Source of the DNA: Phycisphaeraceae bacterium | GTDB taxonomy: Bacteria; Planctomycetota; Phycisphaerae; Phycisphaerales; Phycisphaeraceae | DNA: 64,000 nt | Reading direction: 5' to 3' | NCBI GenBank assembly: GCA_029260595.1 | Contig: JAJDCY010000010.1 | Span: 209,675 to 273,674, forward strand | In this document: positions 39,478 through 50,836 of the stretch, in pieces | Layout: every line of letters begins with the position of its first letter | Position numbering within the stretch: position 1 is the first letter of the stretch | Notes under the pieces: generated by a model | Told to the model about the DNA's origin: nothing | The model's database searches: none | Seen by the model: the letters and a program-made list of their open reading frames with translations, nothing else | Translations under genes and position numbers: made by a program

Positions 39478-40365
39478 TTAGACGACCGAGTTGAGCGGGA
39501 TGATCGCGTTGATGAGGTCGTCCATGGTGTAGGTGTTGGCGAGATTGATCGGGAGGGCGACGCCGTGGTCGTGGTTGGAGGCGAGGATGAGCATGCGGGG
39601 GTTGATTGGGTCGTAGCCCATGTCGACGGGTTGGTGGCCCATGACAAAGAGGTTGGTTTGCCAGGCATCGGCCAGGCGGTCGGCGGTGTCGGGGGTTTGG
39701 CGGCGGCCCCAGACCATTTGGTAGGCGTGGCCGTTGCGGGCGAGGTCGGCGTCGGTGAGGTGGCGGTCGATCACGGTGGTGTCGAAGGCGTCGATCTGGT
39801 GCGGTGAGGGGACGCTGTGGCAGCAGAACAGGCCGTTGGGGCAGCGGACGGCCAGGGGCATTGAGCGGATGAAGCGGTTCATGGCTGTGCGGACGGTGTC
39901 GGCGTGGGTGTGGAATTGCAGCTCGATCGACTGGTCGAACGCATCAATCGCATCGACGCCGTTTTTGAGCAGAGCGATGCAGAGCAGTTGGGCGAGCTCG
40001 TGGTTGGCGAGGAGGATGTGGACGCGGTCGGGGTAGGCCAGCTTGAGCGAGGCGACGCGGGCGAGGGTGCGGATCGACAGGTCGCGGCCGTTGACGAGGT
40101 TGGGCCCGTGGATGATCTCGTGGAGGATCAGGTGTTGGTCGGGGTTGGCGTCGAGGTCGGCGAGTTGGAGGATGCGCTGGAGGTTGCGGCCGTGGTCGTG
40201 CAGGTCGCCGGTCATGAGGAGTTTGGTTGCGGCGGGGATGTGGATGGTCGAGCCGTGGCGGTGGGGGGATTGGAGGTTGGCTTGGGTCGCTTGGGCGAAG
40301 GTCTCGGCCACGGCGGCGGGGTCGCGTAGGTCGGGGCCGGGGGGCAGGGTGGGTGGATTTGGCAT
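39478..40365 (-). CDS. Calcineurin-like phosphoesterase
   Basis: This is a 295-residue metallophosphoesterase. Metal-binding motifs are GDLHDHGRN near residue 55, LLANHELAQ, a CCHSVPSP segment and MGHQPVDMG. Substrate is unknown; the large inserts between motifs separate it from the simple YfcE type. The frame is open to 40524, but that extension begins inside a copy of the hairpin repeat and is Pro-rich. I therefore prefer the ATG at 40365. It is flanked on both sides by repeat clusters. Confidence 0.75.
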   Translation of the reverse strand: MPNPPTLPPGPDLRDPAAVAETFAQATQANLQSPHRHGSTIHIPAATKLLMTGDLHDHGRNLQRILQLADLDANPDQHLILHEIIHGPNLVNGRDLSIRTLARVASLKLAYPDRVHILLANHELAQLLCIALLKNGVDAIDAFDQSIELQFHTHADTVRTAMNRFIRSMPLAVRCPNGLFCCHSVPSPHQIDAFDTTVIDRHLTDADLARNGHAYQMVWGRRQTPDTADRLADAWQTNLFVMGHQPVDMGYDPINPRMLILASNHDHGVALPINLANTYTMDDLINAIIPLNSVV

Positions 40366-40457
40366 TGGGTTGTTTGGGGGCGCGGGGGGGGGTTGGGTTT
40401 TTGTTGCCGGCGCAGTGTTGGTGGATGTTACCGCGATGGCGGGGGTTGGCACTGGAA

Positions 40458-40571
40458 CACTGACAAGCGGACTTGTCAGTGGCACGCGGGGGGTGGGGAG
40501 ACATGGGTAAACGAGTTTACCCATGCCACCGGGAATCGGAGCACTGGCGGGCGAGCCGCCAGTGGCACCCG
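40458..40571. repeat. Cluster of three hairpin repeats
   Basis: CACTGACAAG...CTTGTCAGTG, CATGGGTAAAC...GTTTACCCATG and CACTGGCGGGC...GCCAGTG follow each other in the same order as their relatives near 39.2-39.45 kb. Two repeat clusters thus bracket the phosphoesterase gene. Confidence 0.85.
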
Positions 40572-40596
40572 GCGTGAGGGGTTGGGGCGCTGATGA

Positions 40597-41181
40597 CTAG
40601 TTCGGGGAGAATTCACCCTCGACATCGGTGTCGACGATGGCGAGGTAGGTCTCGAGTTGTTGCTCGATGTAGCGGGCCTGGCCGGGGTTGCTCAGGCGGG
40701 AGATGAGCTTGCGGTGTTTGCCGTCGACCATGCGGGCGTAGAGGTGGTAGGAGTAGTGCACACCGTTTTTGGATTGGTGCCGTATGCGTTTGACGTAGAG
40801 CTGGTCGATGTGGGCCGGGTCGAGCACGCGGTTGCCCGGCCACCACAGCGGGCCGTGCTCGATGGTGAGCTCCTGGACGTTGGCGCGGATGATGGTTTTG
40901 TTGACGAAGCCTGCGATGCAGACGTAGGCCAAGCCCAGGCCGACGGCGACGTGGCCGATGGGGAAGACGAACATCAGCACCGGCGAGTTGGACTGCCCGG
41001 CCATCGAGAACCAGAACACCAGGAAGCCGATCCAGCAGACGCAGAAGATCGCTAGGAGGATCAGGCCCCAGTTGAACCAACTGCGCGTTAGTTGCAGCGT
41101 GCCGGCGTACTCCTGGATCGTCAGGCCTTTGGGCGGTTTGGGGTCGGGCGCGATCGTGCTGGTGTCGAATGGGTCGTGCAT
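40597..41181 (-). CDS. Two-helix membrane protein, unknown
   Basis: This is a 194-residue protein that I do not recognise. A cytoplasmic N terminus is Pro/Asp-rich. Two long hydrophobic helices (about residues 38-65 and 70-98) are followed by a soluble domain (VQELTIEHGPLWWPGNRVLDPAHIDQLYVKR). That domain resembles the PH-like domains seen behind membrane pairs in planctomycete hypothetical proteins, including the one at 9845 here. Function is unknown. Confidence 0.65.
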   Translation of the reverse strand: MHDPFDTSTIAPDPKPPKGLTIQEYAGTLQLTRSWFNWGLILLAIFCVCWIGFLVFWFSMAGQSNSPVLMFVFPIGHVAVGLGLAYVCIAGFVNKTIIRANVQELTIEHGPLWWPGNRVLDPAHIDQLYVKRIRHQSKNGVHYSYHLYARMVDGKHRKLISRLSNPGQARYIEQQLETYLAIVDTDVEGEFSPN

Positions 41182-41335
41182 GGCGGTGCTCGCTTAGGAG
41201 GGTGACGGGCCGGGGGCGGTTTAGCCAGGGCCGGTTAACATTCTAATCGCCCGCGGCAAGCGTCGCCCGGGTTTTCACCTGTTTTCTCAGTGTTTACTAT
41301 CGTAAGAGGTTGTTAGCCCACGCGTCGCTCGCCCA

Positions 41336-41341
41336 GATAAT
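41336..41341 (+). promoter_or_regulatory. GATAAT box before phosphoesterase
   Basis: GATAAT ends 9 nt before the ATG at 41351. The intervening GAGGCCGG could act as a weak ribosome-binding site, so leaderless status is less certain here. Confidence 0.4.
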
Positions 41342-41350
41342 GAGGCCGGT

Positions 41351-41836
41351 ATGAAAATCGGAGTCATCAGCGATACGCACGACCGGTTGCCGACCTTTCG
41401 GCGGGCGATCGGGTTGTTTAATCGGTTGGATGTCGCGGCGGTGTTTCATGCGGGTGATTACGTTGCGCCGTTCGCGGCGAAGCTGATCGCCGCGGATGTG
41501 CTCAAGGCGCCGCTTCACTGCGTGTACGGGAACAACGATGGTGAGCGTGCGGGGCTTAAGGAGTTGCTGCCCGGGATCGTCGATGGGCCGCTGAAGGTGA
41601 CGGTTGGCGGGCGAAGGATCGTGATGAGCCACTTTATTGATTGGTTGGTGCCCGCGGATATCGAGGGTGCGGAGGTCGTGATCACCGGGCACACGCACGG
41701 GGTGGTGAAGGATGTCGACAACGGGCGGTTGATGTTGAATCCCGGGGAGTGCTGCGGGTGGGTGACGGGCCGGCCAACGGTGGCGCTGTTGGAGTTGGAT
41801 ACGTTGAAGGCGGATATTGTTGAGGTGGCGGAGTGA
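41351..41836 (+). CDS. YfcE/MJ0936-type phosphodiesterase
   Basis: This is a 161-residue small metallophosphoesterase. The full set of dimetal motifs is present: GVISDTHDR, FHAGDYV, VYGNNDGE, VITGHTH and LNPGECC. Members hydrolyse phosphodiesters in vitro; the physiological substrate is not known. The length is typical. It is a short gene upstream of a tiny membrane protein and carB on the same strand. Confidence 0.88.
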   Translation: MKIGVISDTHDRLPTFRRAIGLFNRLDVAAVFHAGDYVAPFAAKLIAADVLKAPLHCVYGNNDGERAGLKELLPGIVDGPLKVTVGGRRIVMSHFIDWLVPADIEGAEVVITGHTHGVVKDVDNGRLMLNPGECCGWVTGRPTVALLELDTLKADIVEVAE

Positions 41837-41870
41837 ACGGGCAAGAAACGGGGTGCTCGTGACACTGGGT

Positions 41871-42146
41871 ATGCGGACAATCATCGCGGGGCTGGTCGGG
41901 CTGGTGTTGCTGCTGGTTGCCGTTGCGCAGGTGGCGAGTGACGGGTCGTGGGAAGCCGATCTGGGCGCACTGCTGTGCGCTTTCGGGGTCTGGGTGGCGA
42001 TGGTGTTCAGCGAGACGTTTGCGGAGCTCAGCGGCAGCTACGGGTGGACCCGCAAGACGTGGAGAACGGACCCGGAGTGGTACGTGAAGCTGATGGGCGC
42101 TGTGATGTTGATCGGTGGCGCGAACGATATCCTGGAGTTCCTCTAG
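41871..42146 (+). CDS. Small membrane protein, unknown
   Basis: This is a 91-residue protein with three likely hydrophobic segments (residues 3-22, 30-48 and 72-88) and an Arg/Lys/Trp-rich loop between the last two. I do not recognise it. A GTG four codons upstream (41859) is an alternative start. It begins 34 nt after the phosphoesterase stop and may share its transcript. Confidence 0.5.
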   Translation: MRTIIAGLVGLVLLLVAVAQVASDGSWEADLGALLCAFGVWVAMVFSETFAELSGSYGWTRKTWRTDPEWYVKLMGAVMLIGGANDILEFL

Positions 42147-42307
42147 CGGGGCGGTCCAGGGGTTTAGCGCCGCCGGTAGAGTCGAGCGCTAACGGGCGGG
42201 CATGGGAAGAGACGCTGGGTCGGGTACGCGGGTTTTCAACGTGCCATTTCATCGGTAAGATCAGCCGCACCAAACCTTAGAGAGGCCGGGCGGCGGGTGT
42301 CGTAGTT

Positions 42308-46096
<3,789 letters not shown>

Positions 46097-46117
46097 TGGT
46101 TGCCGGGTGTCCTGGGG

Positions 46118-46231
46118 TAGGGTGGGATAAGCGACAGCGCATCCCACCATCGCACTCGCGAGGTCAGCCGCGAGCCTTCACGTCTAAACAACCATCAACG
46201 GTGGGTTTCGCTTCGCTCAACCCACCCTACT
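46118..46231. repeat. 114-bp palindrome-ended element, left copy
   Basis: The ends are inverted (TAGGGTGGG and CCCACCCTA). Inside are two further hairpins, GGTGGGAT...ATCCCACC and GGTGGGTTTCGC...CAACCCACC. It lies between carB and the TA pair. A second copy in the same orientation lies directly after the pair. Size and terminal inverted repeats resemble a MITE-like non-autonomous element, though no target duplication is evident. Confidence 0.8.
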
Positions 46232-46264
46232 TGCTGAAGCGACACCCACAGCGCCACCGCCACC

Positions 46265-46270
46265 TATAAT
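46265..46270 (+). promoter_or_regulatory. TATAAT box before mntA
   Basis: Perfect TATAAT ending 9 nt before the antitoxin ATG, with no Shine-Dalgarno; predicted leaderless or near-leaderless start. Confidence 0.6.
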
Positions 46271-46279
46271 GTCGCGACG

Positions 46280-46582
46280 ATGCCCAAGCACCTGACCATC
46301 GACCAAGCCGCCCTGGCCACCTTCTGCAAGAAGCACAAGATCGCCAAGCTATCGCTGTTCGGCTCGGTCCTGCGCGATGACTTCGGGCCCGACAGCGACG
46401 TGGATGTGCTTGTGGAGTTCGAGCCGGGGGCGGATCGCAGCCTTTTTACGATCGTCAACATGCGGGACGAGCTGGCGGAGATGTTTGACCGACCGATACA
46501 CGTGTGCACTGCCAAAGGCTTGAGCAAGTATTTCAGGGACGAGGTATTGCGCGAGGCCGAGGAGCAATATGTCGCGGCGTGA
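46280..46582 (+). CDS. mntA: MntA-like nucleotidyltransferase antitoxin
   Basis: This is a 100-residue minimal nucleotidyltransferase. The active-site motif LFGSVLRDDFGPDSDVDVLV contains GS (residues 28-29) and the acidic pair D40/D42. In characterised type VII systems such a protein adds AMP to a tyrosine of the partner HEPN toxin and silences it. The stop overlaps the next start by 14 nt, typical of translational coupling. The pair sits exactly between two copies of a 114-bp element. Confidence 0.88.
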   Translation: MPKHLTIDQAALATFCKKHKIAKLSLFGSVLRDDFGPDSDVDVLVEFEPGADRSLFTIVNMRDELAEMFDRPIHVCTAKGLSKYFRDEVLREAEEQYVAA

Positions 46583-46910
46583 TCCGATGGTCCGGATGCA
46601 GCACATGCTCGATCACGCCCGAGAAGCGGTCGACCTGCTCGGCGATATGACCGAGCAGAACCTAGGCCGTAACAGAGTGATCCAGCTCGCCGTGACGCGG
46701 TTGGTTGAGATCGTCGGCGAAGCCGCCAGCCGCGTGCCGGACGAGGTTCGAGACCGCTACCCGCAGATCCCCTGGCGACAGGCCGTGGGCATGCGTCACA
46801 TCCTGGCACACGGGTACGACCAATTGGACTACGAAATCCTCCACGACACCGTCCGCAACAGCTTGCCCCCGCTGATCGACCAACTCGCGGCGATCCTTTC
46901 GGATTCGTAG
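46569..46910 (+). CDS. hepT: HepT-like HEPN toxin
   Basis: This is a 113-residue DUF86/HEPN protein. The ribonuclease motif is R76-x4-H81-x-Y83 (RHILAHGY), the RX4HXY form in which the Tyr is the AMPylation target of MntA. A four-helix bundle is predicted. The stop codon TAG is the first three bases of the right-hand 114-bp element, so the element joins the gene precisely at its end. Confidence 0.88.
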   Translation: MSRRDPMVRMQHMLDHAREAVDLLGDMTEQNLGRNRVIQLAVTRLVEIVGEAASRVPDEVRDRYPQIPWRQAVGMRHILAHGYDQLDYEILHDTVRNSLPPLIDQLAAILSDS

Positions 46911-47020
46911 GGTGGGATGAGCGCAGCGCATCCCACCATCGGCGTCATGCGGGCATCCGCGAGCCTGCACGTCTAGATAACCACAAATGGTGGGTTTCGC
47001 TTCGCTCAACCCACCCTACT
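46908..47020. repeat. 114-bp-type element, right copy
   Basis: This 113-bp copy of the left element has the same orientation and identical termini. The two terminal hairpins are strongly conserved, while the central 40 bp have diverged. It overlaps the hepT stop codon and is followed at once by the SanA-like gene. Confidence 0.8.
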
Positions 47021-47044
47021 CGCTGGCTTTGGCCGCTCGTCGGA

Positions 47045-47740
47045 TCAGGCACGACGGCCAGCCGTCATTTGGGTCCGATTGATATGAATCGATATTAGTA
47101 TTGATTCGCCCAGATACCTGGGGCTGCGATTCAGTAGCCAGATATCCAGCACCGTCTTCACTCGGGCAAGTTCTTCTCTGATCATCGTTCTGAATGAACC
47201 ATGGCCGCTTACGTTTGTCGCGTTGTATCCATAAATGTCTACGCCCTTGCTTCGGCCGATGAAGATTGCTCGTCTATTATGAAATTCCTGCGACACGACA
47301 ATGATTTCTTTCTGCCCGAAGATTTCCTTGGCTCGAACGACAGAGTCCAGGGTGCTAAACCCGGCATAATCGCAGACTATTTTGTTCGCCGGGACTCTAA
47401 GCTCAATGAGCGCCTGTTTCATATCGGTTGGCTCGTCGTACGCTTCGACATGGTTGTCGCCGCTCACAAGGAGAAATTCAACTTTCCCGGCATGATACAA
47501 CTCGGCGGCGCTCGCGATCCGATACTTAAAAAATAAGTTATCTCGGCCATTTTCAAGGTAGCGCGAACAGCCTAATACGAGAGCGACATCGCAGCTTGGA
47601 ATTGTATCCGCGGCATCGTGCAAGAATCCTTGTGATCGCTCGTTAATAATCATCCGTGCCAATAAGACAGCGGCGAGTGATGACAATGCGATCAGTGCCA
47701 GTGCGCTAACCAGTGCTTTCGTTTTTTTCTTAGCCAGCAT
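47045..47740 (-). CDS. SanA/YdcF-like DUF218 membrane protein
   Basis: This is a 231-residue protein with one N-terminal helix (residues 9-30) and a DUF218 domain: VALVLGCSR, a LLVSGD strand, an AGFSTLDSVVRAKEIF segment and IIVVSQEFHNRRA. In Escherichia coli SanA affects envelope permeability to vancomycin; the enzymatic activity of the family is uncertain. The gene is markedly more AT-rich than its surroundings and starts next to the repeat-bounded TA cassette, which suggests an acquired segment. Confidence 0.82.
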   Translation of the reverse strand: MLAKKKTKALVSALALIALSSLAAVLLARMIINERSQGFLHDAADTIPSCDVALVLGCSRYLENGRDNLFFKYRIASAAELYHAGKVEFLLVSGDNHVEAYDEPTDMKQALIELRVPANKIVCDYAGFSTLDSVVRAKEIFGQKEIIVVSQEFHNRRAIFIGRSKGVDIYGYNATNVSGHGSFRTMIREELARVKTVLDIWLLNRSPRYLGESILISIHINRTQMTAGRRA

Positions 47741-47877
47741 GATCGTTGGTCGATCGGGATTGCGTTGGGAATGGGGTGTGGGTCACGATACATGAATCTT
47801 AGCAAGCCGATGGGAGGTAGGGCTGAGCACAGCGTGCCCAAGGGGCGCTTTGGGCGATATTGTGTGCTGCATCACGA

Positions 47878-48243
47878 TCAGCTTTTCGCCGGCCCCGGAT
47901 CAATCTCTCTTAGATACTTCCAGCTATACAAACCCGTGTCGTGGCCGTCGGAGAAGGTGATGCGGACGGCGTAGTTGCCGATGCGTTCGATGGCGGTCGC
48001 GGTGAGGGGGGCGTCGGTGGTGGAGGCGGGGAGGACGGCGAGGGGGTTTTTGGCGAGTTGCTCGCGCAGCTCGCGGGCCTCGGCGGAGGGGGACATCTTT
48101 CTTAGGTACACGATGGGGTAGAAGGTGCTGGTCCCGTCCAGCCAACGCACGGTCAGGCCGTGGTCTTTTTTTAGATCGAGGTGTTGGGGGCGGTCGGGTG
48201 TGGTTGGGTCCGTGTTCGAGTTCGCGCCCGTGTCGGTGTCCAT
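47878..48243 (-). CDS. DUF971 protein
   Basis: This is a 121-residue protein matching the gamma-butyrobetaine-hydroxylase-N-like DUF971 family: LTVRWLDGTSTFYPIVYLRK, then GNYAVRITFSDGHDTGLYSW. Members are small, stand-alone and sometimes tied to iron-sulfur protein assembly; the role is not established. Residues 1-25 are Thr/Asp/Pro-rich. It precedes nothing obvious in an operon. Confidence 0.85.
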   Translation of the reverse strand: MDTDTGANSNTDPTTPDRPQHLDLKKDHGLTVRWLDGTSTFYPIVYLRKMSPSAEARELREQLAKNPLAVLPASTTDAPLTATAIERIGNYAVRITFSDGHDTGLYSWKYLREIDPGPAKS

Positions 48244-48269
48244 GATCGTGTTCCAGGTGCGGCGCGGTG

Positions 48270-48713
48270 TTAGCGGTAGGTCGGCGGTGGGGGGAGGATC
48301 GGGGTGAGGACCGAGCGGCGCAACTCACGGCCGCGGTCGATCAGGGCGGCTTCGTCGGTCGATGCCGCGGGTGCGAGTTGGAAGTGCCAGGCGATTTTCG
48401 ATTCGGCACCGGGGATGGCTTCGGCGATCAAGTCGGGGCCGGGGGCTTCCCACCAGGGGGCGTCGGCTTTTCGGGTTGTCCAGAGCGGCGCGAAGCCTTC
48501 GCGTTCGAGCCGGACGTCATAGGTTCCGTAAAAAGTGAACGGGACCGTGACCGGTGTGCGGCCGACCTCCTGGTCGTTGAGATAGACCAGTGCCTGCGAT
48601 GGTGTGGAGGTGACGGTGATGGTGCGTTGGACGCAGCCGGCTAGAAAAAACGCGGTGATCGACAGCAGGAAAAAGATTTTCAGCGCGGGATTTGGCCGGT
48701 GTGCTGTTATCAT
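48270..48713 (-). CDS. PEGA-domain lipoprotein
   Basis: This is a 147-residue lipoprotein with a lipobox FLAGC. A PEGA domain follows (ITVTSTPSQALVYLNDQEVGRTPVTVPFTFYG, in the family pattern), continuing YDVRLEREGF. PEGA domains are small beta-sandwiches found on surface proteins. The start at 48713 is set by the protein and by TACAAT (48727-48722), which ends 8 nt upstream. It is 26 nt upstream of the DUF971 gene. Confidence 0.8.
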   Translation of the reverse strand: MITAHRPNPALKIFFLLSITAFFLAGCVQRTITVTSTPSQALVYLNDQEVGRTPVTVPFTFYGTYDVRLEREGFAPLWTTRKADAPWWEAPGPDLIAEAIPGAESKIAWHFQLAPAASTDEAALIDRGRELRRSVLTPILPPPPTYR

Positions 48714-48721
48714 GGGGCGAC

Positions 48722-48727
48722 ATTGTA
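48722..48727 (-). promoter_or_regulatory. TACAAT box before PEGA lipoprotein
   Basis: TACAAT on the minus strand, 8 nt before the ATG at 48713, without a ribosome-binding site. Confidence 0.55.
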
Positions 48728-48825
48728 GCGGGGCGTATCGGGTTCGGGTCAGGCGGTCGGATGGGGTTGAAAGGCGGATCGCGGGGCGTCCGACAACGCA
48801 TCGCTTGGGCGGCGAGTGGTTTATA

Positions 48826-48862
48826 TTGACAGGGCGATCGGTTAGCCTATCATTAGGGTAAC
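48826..48862 (+). promoter_or_regulatory. Consensus promoter with operator-like palindrome
   Basis: TTGACA (48826-48831), a 16-nt spacer and TATCAT (48848-48853) form the best sigma-70-type promoter in the window. The -10 lies inside an inverted repeat GTTAGCC (48841-48847), 8 nt, GGGTAAC (48856-48862), with one mismatch. A repressor bound there would block transcription. The first well-supported gene downstream is lexA, so LexA autoregulation is a plausible reading. Confidence 0.6.
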
Positions 48863-48993
48863 GCGAGCCAAACAAACAGGGCCGAAATTTTCAAGCGCTG
48901 GGTCACACATGGTCGAATCATTAGCTAGCAAACGGCGAGGCTCAAGAGACTGGGTTGGCCGAGATCGGAAATCACCCGAGAGTGTGTGTGCTC

Positions 48994-49446
48994 ATGGCTG
49001 CGCCGTTAGTAATTTTTGGACCCGGTGGGCAGTACACAACCCGGCTGGAAGCCGACGGTGGGAGTCTGCGGTTGGTCGGTTCGGGCGTGGCCGCATCGGT
49101 TGCGGCGCCGGTTGCGACCGAGTTGCCGAAGCTGGAAATTGAAGCAGCCGTGCCGGTCGTCGATGCCGCCACGGATGGCGGCGATGGGACGGCTGGATTG
49201 ATTCGGGCAAGTCTGCCGGCCGAGCCGGTCTTACGGGAAGCAATCCATGAACCTGACGCCGAAACAACTGCATATCCTGACACGTGTGCGCGACCTGCGG
49301 GTGGCCCATGGCTATTCCCCAACGCTGCAGGAGCTCGCCGACGAGTTGCACGTCAGCAAGGTCACGGTGTTCGAGCACGTCGAGGCACTGATCAAAAAAG
49401 GCGCCCTGCTACGCGAGCCGAACAAGGCACGCTCTTTGGAGGTTAG
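48994..49446 (+). CDS. Uncertain frame upstream of lexA
   Basis: An open frame of 150 codons lies between the promoter at 48.83 kb and lexA and overlaps lexA by 200 bases in another phase. Its first 85 codons read plausibly (FGPGGQYTTRLEADGG), but the part over lexA is Arg-rich and not protein-like. There is no good ribosome-binding site. It may be a translated leader or chance; I cannot decide. The remainder of the 48714-49246 interval has no other gene. Confidence 0.2.
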   Translation: MAAPLVIFGPGGQYTTRLEADGGSLRLVGSGVAASVAAPVATELPKLEIEAAVPVVDAATDGGDGTAGLIRASLPAEPVLREAIHEPDAETTAYPDTCARPAGGPWLFPNAAGARRRVARQQGHGVRARRGTDQKRRPATRAEQGTLFGG

Positions 49447-49864
49447 CCCGAAGATCAACCTGCCCGATGAGGCGCGGCGGACGCGGCTGCCGCTGGTCGG
49501 CACGATCGCGGCGGGCAGTCCGATCGAAGCGGTCGAGGATCGTCAGCACCTGGATTTGGAGGATCTATTCGCCGGGCGTACGAGCCGGCCGGACGGGACG
49601 TTTGCGCTGCGGGTGCGTGGCGACTCGATGATCGACGAGCAGATCCGCGATGGGGATTTTGTGGTGGTCGAGCGCTGCAACCAGGCACGCAACGGGCAGA
49701 CGGTGGTGGCGTTGCTTGAAGACGGCGAGGCGACGCTGAAAAAGTATTACCGCGAGCGCGACCGGGTTCGGCTTCAGCCGGCGAACGAGCAATACGAACC
49801 GATCTTCGTGAATGAGTGCCGTATCCAGGGGGTCGTCGTCGGCGTGGTGCGCTCGATCCTGTAG
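49247..49864 (+). CDS. lexA: LexA repressor
   Basis: This is the 205-residue SOS repressor/autoprotease. The N-terminal winged HTH runs over residues 1-65 (MNLTPKQLHILTRVRDLRVA opening, HGYSPTLQELADELHVS). The self-cleavage site is A89-G90, and the catalytic dyad is S127 (RGDSM) and K165 (ATLKKYY). All residues needed for RecA-stimulated cleavage are present. GGGAAG precedes the ATG. The likely promoter is about 390 nt upstream, giving a long leader. Confidence 0.95.
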   Translation: MNLTPKQLHILTRVRDLRVAHGYSPTLQELADELHVSKVTVFEHVEALIKKGALLREPNKARSLEVSPKINLPDEARRTRLPLVGTIAAGSPIEAVEDRQHLDLEDLFAGRTSRPDGTFALRVRGDSMIDEQIRDGDFVVVERCNQARNGQTVVALLEDGEATLKKYYRERDRVRLQPANEQYEPIFVNECRIQGVVVGVVRSIL

Positions 49865-49937
49865 CGCGTGGGTGGTCGGGCCGGTGCGTGGCGTGGCGTA
49901 GCGTCGCGGCCGCGTTCGTGTGGTGTGGGACGATCGG

Positions 49938-49943
49938 TATCAT
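49938..49943 (+). promoter_or_regulatory. TATCAT box before lptB
   Basis: TATCAT ends 6 nt before the lptB ATG. TTCGTG 17 nt further upstream could be a weak -35. Confidence 0.5.
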
Positions 49944-49949
49944 GTCCGC

Positions 49950-50690
49950 ATGTACATCCTGAAGGTTCGGGACCTGGTCAAAAAATACGGGGGGCGGACG
50001 GTCGTTCAGGACGTCGGATTCGACGTCTCGGAGGGGCAGATTGTCGGTCTGCTCGGGCGGAACGGGGCGGGCAAGACGACTAGCTTCCGGATTACGGTCG
50101 GGATGGTGACGCCCGAGCGCGGGCAGGTGATCTTCGGCGGGCAGGACGTGACGCGGCTGCCGATGTACCAGCGGGCGCAGCGGGGGATGGGGTACCTGTC
50201 GCAGGAGCCGAGCGTGTTCCGCCGACTGAGCGTTGAGGACAATCTGATGGCGATCCTCGAGACGCGGCGGCTGACGCGCGTGCAGCGCCGCCGCCGGGCC
50301 GAAGAACTTTTGGATCGGTTCGGGCTGACCAAGCTGCGCCGGCAACAGGCGCGGACGCTGTCGGGCGGCGAGCGACGCAAACTCGAGATCGCGCGTGCCC
50401 TGATCACCGAGCCGTCGCTGATCCTGCTCGACGAACCGTTTTCCGGTGTCGACCCGGTCGCGGTTGAGGAGTTGCAGGCCGAGGTCCGCCGCCTTCGCGA
50501 AGAGCACCACATCGCCATGCTCGTCACCGACCACAACGTCCAGCGCATGCTCGAGATCGTCGATCACGCGTACGTCATCTTCGAGGGCAAGGTCTTCGCC
50601 GAGGGCACGCCCAAGCAGGTCATCAACAACGACCAGGTCCGCAAGCTGTACCTGGGAAGCACATTCCGCGGCGATGAGTTCGACGAGTAG
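49950..50690 (+). CDS. lptB: LPS export ABC ATPase
   Basis: This is the 246-residue ATPase of the LptBFG lipopolysaccharide extractor. It has Walker A GRNGAGKTT, the signature LSGGERRKLEIARAL, Walker B LILLDEPFSGVDP, and the LptB-type H-loop TDHNVQRMLEIVD. The length and ending (LYLGSTFRGDEF) fit LptB rather than amino-acid transport ATPases. LptF/G and LptA/C are not in the window. Its presence implies an LPS-bearing outer membrane. Confidence 0.92.
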   Translation: MYILKVRDLVKKYGGRTVVQDVGFDVSEGQIVGLLGRNGAGKTTSFRITVGMVTPERGQVIFGGQDVTRLPMYQRAQRGMGYLSQEPSVFRRLSVEDNLMAILETRRLTRVQRRRRAEELLDRFGLTKLRRQQARTLSGGERRKLEIARALITEPSLILLDEPFSGVDPVAVEELQAEVRRLREEHHIAMLVTDHNVQRMLEIVDHAYVIFEGKVFAEGTPKQVINNDQVRKLYLGSTFRGDEFDE

Positions 50691-50836
50691 GCCGAAGCCG
50701 CGACTCGCGCGGTAGTTGGATCTTCCGCGCGGTGTGCGCGATCGATCACCCATGAACTCACAGGGTCGGATCGAATAACGGACCGCCAGCGTCCTAGAAT
50801 GGTCCGCCCGTAGATCATTTAGAGCGAGCAGTTGTC

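Noticed and set aside
40366..40524. Earlier start of the phosphoesterase at 40524
   Set aside because: The ATG and first codons come from a dispersed hairpin repeat and the rest of the extension is a Pro-rich tract.
46118..47020. Complete insertion sequence
   Set aside because: The enclosed genes are a nucleotidyltransferase and a HEPN protein; no transposase is encoded and no target duplication is visible.
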